From contig CALGTT010000156.1 of the NCBI GenBank assembly GCA_937901485.1, forward strand, positions 1 to 5,121: a stretch of DNA of 5,121 nucleotides. Reading direction: 5' to 3'. Source of the DNA: an uncultured Ruminococcus sp. Lineage in GTDB: Bacteria; Bacillota; Clostridia; Oscillospirales; Ruminococcaceae. Under the pieces are notes generated by a model that made no database searches, was not told where the DNA came from, and was given only the letters and a program-made list of their open reading frames with translations. Below, one piece after another: positions 1 through 5,066 of this stretch. Made by a program: the position numbers and the translations under genes. Positions within the stretch are counted from its first letter, which is position 1, and each line of letters starts with the position of its first letter.

Positions 1-302
1 AGTTCCAATCAATTTCTTCCTCTCACTATCAATATAATCCTTCACAAACTGCTCCACCTCACCGGTGCCGTCCCCTCTGGCACTTCGTGCCACCTCCCCA
101 CCCCGTGGGGAGTCGCCTCCGCTACACTGGGTTCGAGCAATTCAAAATCCACCGCCGCCGAAATCCTGTCCAGCGGAATAGCGGACTGTTCGTTCTCGAA
201 TATCTCAATCAAAAACCCTGCACACTGCACCTCGTTGCCATCCTTATCGACTCTGGGAACAGATTCCTGCGAAATCTTCACATAAAAGCCTCTGTACGTC
301 AT
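1..302 (-). pseudogene. Broken small protein gene of unknown function, interrupted by a hairpin repeat; runs off the window
   Basis: I do not recognise the family. The start at 302 (MTYRGFYVKI...) is preceded by a GGAG-type ribosome binding site and lies 5 nt after the stop codon of the upstream broken gene, so the two look like neighbours in one operon. About 58 residues read as ordinary, acidic, soluble protein, ending ...VDFELLEP at about 129. The frame then enters a GC-rich double-hairpin sequence (61-128) and stops at 42. In another frame, positions 60 to 1 resume protein-like sequence (EVEQFVKDYIDSERKKLIGT), with the look of a charged C-terminal helix. The simplest reading is one gene split by a roughly 68-nt insertion that shifts the frame. 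The end lies outside the window. Small acidic genes of this sort are common in mobile elements, but that is context, not proof of function. Confidence 0.55.
61..128. repeat. REP-like GC-rich double-hairpin element inside a gene
   Basis: Two adjacent hairpins are visible. TGGCAC-TTC-GTGCCA spans 78-92 with a 6-bp stem and 3-nt loop. CTCCCCAC-CCC-GTGGGGAG spans 94-112 with an 8-bp stem and 3-nt loop. The stretch is far richer in GC than the surrounding DNA and sits between two protein-like segments of the same gene in different frames. Paired short hairpins of this kind resemble dispersed REP or small palindromic repeats of gut Firmicutes. That assignment comes from general resemblance; only one clear copy is in the window. 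The exact borders are uncertain by several bases. Confidence 0.6.
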
Positions 303-307
303 TGTTC

Positions 308-594
308 TCACTCCAATCCCATCACAAAATCTTCTTCCTCGTCCAGTTCCTCCTGCCGGATACGCTCCTCCTGTTCCGTCATCAACTGCATACAGGAAGG
401 ATACAGCTGGGAGCATCGCTCAATTCCATGCTCTTACGCCAGTTCGCCCTGCGGACAGCCAGCGGTGTCCACTCATTCTGCTTGGATCTGCCATCGAATG
501 TACGGAGTTCGCTGATGGGGAGATCCTGCTCTGGGACGAAATAGTCGTAGTGTTCGTTGTCGAAGTGGAGTTGGTAGATTTTTATGGGGGTCAC
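308..594 (-). pseudogene. Frameshifted small gene of unknown function with a lost start codon
   Basis: The family is not recognised. Near 594 the minus strand reads AAAAAAGGCGGTGACCCCC and then ATA AAA ATC. That spacing would suit an ancestral ATG where ATA (585-583) now stands; a GTG at 594 lies inside the ribosome-binding stretch. The protein-like text (KIYQLHFDNEHYDYFVPEQ..., then a charged segment with WTPLAVRRANWRKSME) continues to about 421. After that the frame runs into a stop. A shift of one reading frame near 415-425 restores a plausible continuation: RCSQLYPSCMQLMTEQEERI, then an acidic tail ending in VMGLE at a TGA at 310-308. The product would be roughly 95 residues, soluble and highly charged. 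Its stop is 5 nt before the next gene's ATG. The frameshift is inferred from amino-acid composition, without alignment. Confidence 0.5.
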
Positions 595-690
595 CGCCTT
601 TTTTGAGATGATAGGGTTTAGAGGGGTATGTCGCTGTATAACATTGTATAATAGCTTGGGGGTGAATACATTTTGCTTTTTCATGATTGA

Positions 691-727
691 AGGGCTGCTT
701 TGCCACATAAAATGTCGAAGCAGCCCT
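691..727. terminator. Strong hairpin after the LRR-dockerin gene, probable bidirectional terminator
   Basis: AGGGCTGCTT (691-700) pairs perfectly with AAGCAGCCCT (718-727), a 10-bp stem. The 17-nt loop can form a small inner ACAT/ATGT helix. It lies about 66 nt past the stop codon of the LRR-dockerin gene and is the natural place for that operon to end. The T-rich tail is better on the plus-strand side (CATTCATTATTTTGTTGTTT) than on the minus side (TTCAATCATG), so the direction is uncertain. The remaining non-coding DNA between 595 and 793 shows nothing else I can support. Confidence 0.55.
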
Positions 728-793
728 CATTCATTATTTTGTTGTTTATACACAGGCTCTAATCATATTGAAGTCTGCGAAATACGCATCCAC

Positions 794-2077
794 TCATTCA
801 GTTAATCCAATTATCGCTTTCAGAATGCAGAGAGAATCTGCTGCGGTGATCATTCCGTCGCCATCATAATCTGCAAGTGATTCTGAAAGGGAGCTAAGAG
901 GCTCTCCAATGAGAATTGCACGATTCAGCCGGAGCACATCTGCAATGTTGATCTCTCCGTCCGCAGAAACATCACCTGTATGGACACTATCCTCAAAGGA
1001 AATAAATGATAGTCCCAACTGTTCGCAGTTTTTCCGAAGCACTGCATCTGCACTTCTGCCGTAAACAGCAGCCAAATTTTCACAGGAAGTAACCGAAATA
1101 TCCATGCTGAGGTTTTCGTGAAAACGCATTTCTGTCAAACTGCCGCAGTCGCTGACAACGATAGAACCGGGATAACCGCATGTAATAGATTCTATGCTTC
1201 CGCACTCTCGCACCTCAGCAACCATGCGTGGAAGCCTGATCTGATCTGTCATCTTGACGGTTACAGGCAGCTGCAGCTGCTTTAACGCAGGAAGACCGAT
1301 GAGTTGTACAGCAGATTCTGTAGATACGGGATCACTGACAGTCCCATTGATCCATAATTTCGTCAGAACAGGACAATTCGCAACAATCAGTTTTTCAAAG
1401 GTACAATTGGGAAAAATGTCAACAGCGGTCAATTGCTTCATATTCTGCAATACCAGTTCACTGATAACGCAATGTCCGATCGTCAATGTGGTCAGCTTTT
1501 CGCAGCCTATGAATACATTGCCTTGTTCCAGCCTTGCAATACCATTCACTTCAGTAAGACTGGTACAGTCTCGGAACGCAAAAGCTCCCAACAGAGGACT
1601 GGAGGACAGCGTGATAGAAGTGATCCCGGTGCAATTCTGAAATGCACCATATTCTACCCGTTCTGTTTCAGAGGGAACACAGTACTCCCCTGCCTTTGCA
1701 CAGGGATATTCCAGCAATCCCTTTTTATTTTTCGTGAACAGCACACCATCCATGCTGCAAAGCGTGGCGTGATTTTCCTCCACATTGATCCGTTCCAAGG
1801 ATGAACAATCACGGAATGCCGGAAGAGAAAACACAACGGGTTTACCGTCAATTTCAGCAGGAATCGTTACAGAAACAGCAGTGATATCCTCGCAGCCCTG
1901 CAATACGGCTTCGGTACCGCTGAGAGAATAAATCAAACCATCATATACTACAGTATCATTTTCAGTGACAGTGCTTTCCGCAGATGCCAACACAGGATCC
2001 GGACATGAAAGACCAGTCATGACAGGGAAACACAGACTGCATATGAATGCCAGAATACTCGCATACTTTTTCTTCAT
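794..2077 (-). CDS. Secreted BspA-like leucine-rich-repeat protein with C-terminal type I dockerin
   Basis: The 427-residue product has an N-terminal signal peptide (MKKKYASILAFICSLCFPVM..., likely cleavage after the A-S-A at 31-33). About residues 85-345 hold eight or nine irregular LRR_5/BspA-type repeats of the form AF..C..L..i.l (for example AFRDCSSLERINV, AFQNCTGITSITL, AFRDCTSLTEV), with the BspA-like block DGVLFTKNKKGLLEYP near 110-125. Repeats after about 200 are degenerate. Residues about 366-427 form a type I dockerin with two EF-hand-like calcium loops: D369, S371, D373, G374, D380 and D403, D405, D407, G408, D414. Known family roles are surface or cellulosome attachment through cohesins for the dockerin, and protein or host/fibre binding for LRR_5; no catalytic domain is present. 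The start is set by AAAGGAGG at 2085-2092, 7 nt upstream. It directly follows the truncated agrB and appears to depend on the same promoter. The exact ligand cannot be read from sequence. Confidence 0.9.
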   Translation of the reverse strand: MKKKYASILAFICSLCFPVMTGLSCPDPVLASAESTVTENDTVVYDGLIYSLSGTEAVLQGCEDITAVSVTIPAEIDGKPVVFSLPAFRDCSSLERINVEENHATLCSMDGVLFTKNKKGLLEYPCAKAGEYCVPSETERVEYGAFQNCTGITSITLSSSPLLGAFAFRDCTSLTEVNGIARLEQGNVFIGCEKLTTLTIGHCVISELVLQNMKQLTAVDIFPNCTFEKLIVANCPVLTKLWINGTVSDPVSTESAVQLIGLPALKQLQLPVTVKMTDQIRLPRMVAEVRECGSIESITCGYPGSIVVSDCGSLTEMRFHENLSMDISVTSCENLAAVYGRSADAVLRKNCEQLGLSFISFEDSVHTGDVSADGEINIADVLRLNRAILIGEPLSSLSESLADYDGDGMITAADSLCILKAIIGLTE

Positions 2078-2339
2078 AGTGATTCCTCCTTTGTAATGTT
2101 ACGATTTTCTTGGAAATATGTGCAAACATATAGCTCCGCATACTGACAAATATGAGCAGAAATACTATACATTCCAATATCTGTGAAAACGCAAGTCCCA
2201 AGAGCAAAGCAATTGCAAAGCCACTGATACTGGAAATCATCACCTCAAATCCATAGATATAAATATCCAGCTTTTCGCCATCAATGATGTCATTACGCAG
2301 CAAACAGCCGGCTATATATTGAGCAAGTGCAGTAATCAT
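1962..2339 (-). CDS. agrB: C-terminally truncated AgrB-like protein, probably inactive
   Basis: The N-terminal part matches AgrB, the membrane endopeptidase that processes and exports the AgrD autoinducing peptide. It shows a short amphipathic start, the signature-like IDGEKLDIYIYGFEVMISS, then two hydrophobic segments (about residues 30-50 and 52-67) ending in MRSY (R68-S69-Y70). In AgrB this position leads into a GG.HA stretch with the catalytic His and, a few residues on, the catalytic Cys. Here that is absent: after Y70 (about 2130) the frame reads through the leader of the next gene and then out of frame over its first 116 bases, adding an unrelated tail. Normal AgrB is about 190-200 residues; this ORF is 125. 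ATG 2339 is chosen because AAAGGG (2348-2353) sits 8 nt upstream; the GTG at 2348 overlaps that site. No agrD follows. I read it as a deletion remnant, though a non-catalytic membrane protein cannot be excluded. Confidence 0.75.
   Translation of the reverse strand: MITALAQYIAGCLLRNDIIDGEKLDIYIYGFEVMISSISGFAIALLLGLAFSQILECIVFLLIFVSMRSYMFAHISKKIVTLQRRNHYEEKVCEYSGIHMQSVFPCHDWSFMSGSCVGICGKHCH
2116..2131. repeat. Small inverted repeat at the agrB truncation point
   Basis: ATATGT-GCAA-ACATAT is a perfect 6-bp inverted repeat with a 4-nt spacer. It lies at the exact place where AgrB homology ends and 39 nt upstream of the LRR-dockerin start codon. It could be an operator or weak hairpin of the original leader, or chance in AT-rich DNA. 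Confidence 0.3.
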
Positions 2340-2359
2340 TTCTATCACCCTTTAGCTCA

Positions 2360-2389
2360 ATTATACAGCCGGCTGTATGGAAAAGTCAA
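2360..2389 (-). promoter_or_regulatory. Sigma-A-type promoter of agrB-remnant and LRR-dockerin unit
   Basis: On the minus strand the -35 box is TTGACT (2389-2384, 5 of 6 matches to TTGACA) and the -10 box is a perfect TATAAT (2365-2360), with an 18-bp spacer. Transcription should start near 2353, giving a leader of about 14 nt before the ATG at 2339. The promoter sits in the 70-bp gap between the kinase and agrB and is the only good promoter seen upstream of the dockerin gene. Its spacer and -10 box are covered by a perfect palindrome, and direct repeats lie just upstream of the -35 box. Confidence 0.8.
2363..2378. promoter_or_regulatory. Perfect 16-bp palindrome overlapping the promoter core, candidate operator
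   Basis: ATACAGCCGGCTGTAT is its own reverse complement. It fills half of the spacer and overlaps three bases of the -10 box, a position where a bound dimeric protein would block RNA polymerase or, for a MerR-like factor, remodel the spacer. A near copy, ACAGCCGGCTAT (2304-2315), lies 61 bp downstream inside agrB. The binding protein is unknown; LytTR regulators normally bind direct repeats instead. Confidence 0.55.
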
Positions 2390-2395
2390 CCAGAA

Positions 2396-2430
2396 TGTCG
2401 AGTTTGGTATCATATTTGTCGAGTTTGGTA
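2396..2430 (-). promoter_or_regulatory. Two 14-bp direct repeats, 21-bp period: candidate LytTR regulator binding site
   Basis: TACCAAACTCGACA occurs twice without mismatch on the minus strand (2430-2417 and 2409-2396), separated by 7 nt, so the repeats start 21 bp apart, two helical turns. The downstream copy ends 6 bp before the -35 box TTGACT. LytTR regulators such as AgrA, ComE and PlnC are known to bind short direct repeats at this spacing directly upstream of the -35 box. The gene for such a regulator is encoded two genes upstream. The upstream copy is also coding: it specifies the last residues of the kinase, whose stop codon lies in the spacer. Binding by this regulator is inferred. 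Confidence 0.75.
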
Positions 2431-3759
2431 AATCTCCTCCTGTGCGATTCGTTCTTCAATACTTTGAATACTCTGTTTCAGCCAGATATCCGCCACAAAG
2501 TAACCATTCTTTTCATAGAAATTCTTCATGCCCTCGTACTTGTCTACGATCTGACTGACAGAGTATAATCCGAGTCCATGATTTTTCTTGTTCTGCTTTG
2601 TTGTTTTCAGTTGTTTATTCTTTGCAAGAACAGATTCCATAATGCGGTTGCGTACAAGAATGCACAGATAGTTTTGCTTATTTGTCACAGTCAGTGTGAT
2701 CATAGGACTTTCTGGCATAGATTGACTGGCTTCGATAGCATTATCAAGCAGGTTCGACAGGAGAACGCAGATGTCGGTATCATCAAATCCAGCAAAATTA
2801 GATTCAATTTCAAGCTTGAAATCAATTCCATTTGCACGGCATCTGCCAATTTTGAAATTCAGCACACTGTTGATCGCACTATTCTCCAATGAAATGTATT
2901 TGAAAATACTTGTTTCATATTCCTTGAGCAGCGTTCTGAGGTATTCCTCTGCCTCTTGGGTATCGCCATTCTCTAATGTTCCCAGTACACTTAGGAGATG
3001 GTGTTTCAGATCATGTTCTGCTTTTTTGATTTCCTTGCTGATTTGTCCAGCATCCTCTGCCATTTGCTTTTGTTCAGAAAGTTGCAGCTCCAGCAGCGAA
3101 ATGCGAAGAGTGTTCTTGTTGTCCTTCGAAATTTTCCGCATCATGTAAATGATGAAAATATCCGTCAGTATTGTGCTCAAAATTGCAATAAAGGTGAGCT
3201 GTTCCGCATTATTTTCATTCATCTGAACAGCAATTAAAATCACTGCGATTACATGTGTTAGCACAAGCATCACTGCTGCTGCAAATAGTTCCGGAGATTT
3301 CAATGTAAATCCTTCTTTTTTGAAAAGTTTCACAATGATTTTCATCGCAGCAAAAAACAGGATTTTTGTCAGGAATAATGCGATTAGCCGGATACTGTCA
3401 CCTTCTGTAAGTAATTCAATATTCAATATTGCTGCAATGGCATTTGCAACTAACATGTTAATCCCTAAAATCAGAGAAAATGCAATCAGCACCATGATTA
3501 CTTTCATCAGAGTCTTGCCTTCAAGAAATAATAAGGCGTACAGGATAAACAGGCTGATTGTTACCGCTGAAAGAAACCCCTCGAAAATATGAATTTGATT
3601 GATTACTGTGACATACCCAGTTGTCAGTACCATAGCTCCCCAGAAGGGAATGAGTGCATATCTACCTCGCGGCTTAAAATAATCATTCAAGCTGTTCAAT
3701 ATTACATAATTTTCAAATGCCGTTGCCGAAAGTTCTATGATAAACCATAAAATCTGCAT
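2410..3759 (-). CDS. AgrC-like sensor histidine kinase (GHKL family)
   Basis: The 449-residue protein has an N-terminal half of about six or seven hydrophobic membrane segments (roughly 1-207), as in AgrC-type peptide pheromone receptors. A charged linker likely to form a coiled coil follows (about 210-248). The phosphoacceptor motif is HDLKHH with His249, and the GHKL-type ATPase domain has its N-box NLLDNA (N336, D339, N340), the VRN motif at 369-371, and the G-box GLGLY (395-399). By family knowledge it autophosphorylates on His249 when its membrane domain senses a ligand, often a cyclic peptide, and passes the phosphate to its partner regulator. ATG 3759 directly follows the regulator's TAA, and its AAGGAGG (3766-3772) lies inside the regulator's last codons, so translation is coupled. 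The ligand is unknown, as no agrD is visible in the window. Confidence 0.92.
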   Translation of the reverse strand: MQILWFIIELSATAFENYVILNSLNDYFKPRGRYALIPFWGAMVLTTGYVTVINQIHIFEGFLSAVTISLFILYALLFLEGKTLMKVIMVLIAFSLILGINMLVANAIAAILNIELLTEGDSIRLIALFLTKILFFAAMKIIVKLFKKEGFTLKSPELFAAAVMLVLTHVIAVILIAVQMNENNAEQLTFIAILSTILTDIFIIYMMRKISKDNKNTLRISLLELQLSEQKQMAEDAGQISKEIKKAEHDLKHHLLSVLGTLENGDTQEAEEYLRTLLKEYETSIFKYISLENSAINSVLNFKIGRCRANGIDFKLEIESNFAGFDDTDICVLLSNLLDNAIEASQSMPESPMITLTVTNKQNYLCILVRNRIMESVLAKNKQLKTTKQNKKNHGLGLYSVSQIVDKYEGMKNFYEKNGYFVADIWLKQSIQSIEERIAQEEIYQTRQI

Positions 3760-4476
3760 TTACACCCTCCTTGCATACATCTGGAACTGTGTTTTCACTG
3801 TAGCTGATCGACTGCGACTCAAAGGAAGCTGTTTGCGGTTTTGCAAAATCACTGTGTTTTTTTCTACCGAGTAGATATACTTGAAGTTGACCAGATATCG
3901 TACATGAATACGGATCAGTCCAAAAGTGCCATATGCAGACTCTATACTGTTCAGACTTCCTCTGATGGTTTCTTTGCCGTGTATTGTGAATACTTCAGCA
4001 TAATGATCATCACTTTGTATGAAGATAATATCTTCGAGCCGGATACGGATCGTCTTTCCCGCATCCTGAAAAGTCAGATACTTTCTCTTCCGGTTTAACG
4101 CAGTGAGCAGAACCTCCAGAATTTCATCAATTTCCTCATCCATATGTTTTTTACGGATGAATCCCAAAGCCTTGAAACGATACGCCTTATACACCAATTC
4201 GTCATGGTTCGTGACAAAAACGATCTCCGTCCCATGATCTGACTGATTCAGTTGTTCTGCTGCATCCATTCCATTCACATCGGGCATATCAATATCCAGA
4301 AATATTGCATCAAAGGGGTGTTCCTTTTGATATTGTAACATGCCTGCCGCACTTTGGTAGCTCTGAATATGACATGCAATATGTAATTTTTGAAAAGCAT
4401 GAGTAATTGATCGCTGTATATAATGAAGCTCACTCTTGTCATCGTCCACAACCGCAATTCTAATCACATTTTCCAT
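3760..4476 (-). CDS. AgrA-like response regulator, receiver plus LytTR DNA-binding domain
   Basis: The 238-residue protein starts MENVIRIAVVDDD. Its receiver domain (about 4-122) carries the acidic pocket D11-D13, phosphoacceptor D61 in FLDIDMP, T89 in FVTNHD and K109. The LytTR domain (about 130-235) shows LEDIIFIQSDDHY, the core IRIHVRYLVNF (R189, H191, Y194, N197) and LPLSRSR near the end, all typical. It should be phosphorylated by the adjoining kinase and bind direct-repeat sites near promoters; the best candidate is the pair at 2396-2430. ATG 4476 is preferred: the in-frame TTG at 4521 lies in the promoter's -10 region, and a GGATGG/GGTGG stretch, a mediocre ribosome binding site, precedes 4476. 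It is the first gene of a two-gene operon with the kinase. Confidence 0.93.
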   Translation of the reverse strand: MENVIRIAVVDDDKSELHYIQRSITHAFQKLHIACHIQSYQSAAGMLQYQKEHPFDAIFLDIDMPDVNGMDAAEQLNQSDHGTEIVFVTNHDELVYKAYRFKALGFIRKKHMDEEIDEILEVLLTALNRKRKYLTFQDAGKTIRIRLEDIIFIQSDDHYAEVFTIHGKETIRGSLNSIESAYGTFGLIRIHVRYLVNFKYIYSVEKNTVILQNRKQLPLSRSRSATVKTQFQMYARRV

Positions 4477-4509
4477 TCTACCACCATCCACCCATATAAA
4501 ATTGCAACC

Positions 4510-4538
4510 ATTATACCACAAAAAAGAATAATATGCAA
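4510..4538 (-). promoter_or_regulatory. Promoter of the response regulator-kinase operon
   Basis: Minus-strand -35 TTGCAT (4538-4533) and perfect -10 TATAAT (4515-4510) are 17 bp apart; a TGG directly before the -10 makes it an extended -10 (TGGTATAAT). Transcription should begin near 4503, about 27 nt before the ATG at 4476. No LytTR-like direct repeat resembling that at 2396-2430 is seen here, so this operon may not be autoregulated in the same way. Confidence 0.7.
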
Positions 4539-4555
4539 GAGATTTTCAATAAATT

Positions 4556-4585
4556 ATGCAATTTTCTTCGCATTTGTGGTATAAT
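4556..4585 (+). promoter_or_regulatory. Divergent plus-strand extended -10 promoter
   Basis: TGGTATAAT (4577-4585) is a perfect extended -10. The -35 region is poor: ATGCAA at 4556-4561 with an 18-bp spacer, or TGCAAT at 4557-4562 with 17. The 13 bases TTTGTGGTATAAT (4573-4585) are identical to those of the opposing regulator promoter. The expected start is near 4592. No recognisable gene with a ribosome binding site follows; a hairpin at 4674-4705 could end the transcript. Confidence 0.45.
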
Positions 4586-4673
4586 AAAACTATGGACTGC
4601 AAGCGAAAATTTTTCGTCAATTCCGCCCCTATACGCCGAAACACGGTCATTTCAAGAAACATAGGCAATCTAT

Positions 4674-4709
4674 ATCCGCCGCCGGACAAGATTCTGACGG
4701 CGGATTGCT
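4674..4709 (+). terminator. Hairpin between the integrase remnant and the agr-like operon, possible terminator
   Basis: ATCCGCCG (4674-4681) pairs with CGGCGGAT (4698-4705), an 8-bp GC-rich stem with a 16-nt loop, followed on the plus strand by TGCTTTT. It also lies only 7 nt after the minus-strand stop codon of the recombinase remnant and could once have ended that gene, but the minus-side tail (ATAGATTGCC) has no T-run. The U-tract on the plus side is only fair. Confidence 0.5.
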
Positions 4710-4711
4710 TT

Positions 4712-5066
4712 TCAGGCAGTCAGCTGCAAGCGGCTGACATAATTTCTCTTCATCTGCAGGGAAGAATGGACATAGCGGTTCAGCGTAATACCAGCATCCG
4801 CATGACCGAGCAGTTCGCTCAAAGTCTTCGGATCAAAGCCATTTTCTACGCAAACTGTCGCATAGGTGTGACGGAGCATGTGGAAATTGACCTTCCGGAC
4901 ACCACAAGATTTCAGAATCCGCTGAAAACGGTTCTGCATCGTTCTCGGTTCGGTCGGCTTGGCTGTGCCGGTCACGAGATATGCCGCTGGATTGCTTCTG
5001 AATTTCGCCAGAAGTCCGATTGACCGAAAGCAAGCCGTTTTCAAGATCAACATCTTCCCACCGCAG
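4712..5066 (-). pseudogene. Tyrosine recombinase (phage/ICE-type integrase) C-terminal remnant with internal deletion
   Basis: Two frames together read as a tyrosine recombinase. Frame one (5066 to about 5016) gives LRWEDVDLENGLLSVNR, the usual start of the catalytic domain just after its first Arg. Frame two (about 5023 to 4712) gives SIGLLAKFRSNPAAYLVTG, then the box II motif HMLRHTY, then LGHADAGITLNRY with the nucleophile Tyr at 4774-4772, and a normal-looking C-terminus ending RLQLTA. Both frames meet at TCAATCGG (5023-5016). The residues normally found between them (roughly a few dozen) are missing, which suggests an internal out-of-frame deletion. The first catalytic Arg and everything upstream are replaced by hairpin-rich sequence. 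By family it would integrate or excise a mobile element; this copy should be inactive. Confidence 0.8.

Noticed and set aside
1267..1280. Palindrome GCAGCTGCAGCTGC
   Set aside because: It is fully explained by alternating Gln and Leu codons (LKQLQLP) in the LRR protein and has no regulatory context.
1254..1804. Plus-strand open frames inside the LRR-dockerin gene and similar ones opposite the kinase and regulator (2578-4098)
   Set aside because: They are antisense shadows of well-supported genes, with unnatural composition and no ribosome binding sites.
1962..2140. A hidden agrD pheromone gene after agrB
   Set aside because: I looked in all minus-strand frames between the agrB break and the dockerin gene. 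There is no short ORF with an amphipathic leader, a central Cys or Ser ring segment and an acidic tail. The downstream tail of the agrB frame is only the out-of-frame reading of the dockerin gene's signal peptide region.
4477..4521. Longer start of the response regulator at TTG 4521
   Set aside because: The extra 15 codons include the -10 box of the operon promoter, so they would lie upstream of the likely transcript start; the receiver domain begins normally at MENVIRIAVVDDD.
4592..4712. AgrD-like peptide in the frame starting MDCKRKFF
   Set aside because: No ribosome binding site, no amphipathic helix, and no stop at peptide length; the frame runs on into antisense of the integrase.
4556..5023. 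Plus-strand open frame of 155 codons
   Set aside because: It starts within the promoter, has no ribosome binding site at either of its first ATGs, and most of it is antisense to the recombinase, whose motifs are unmistakable.
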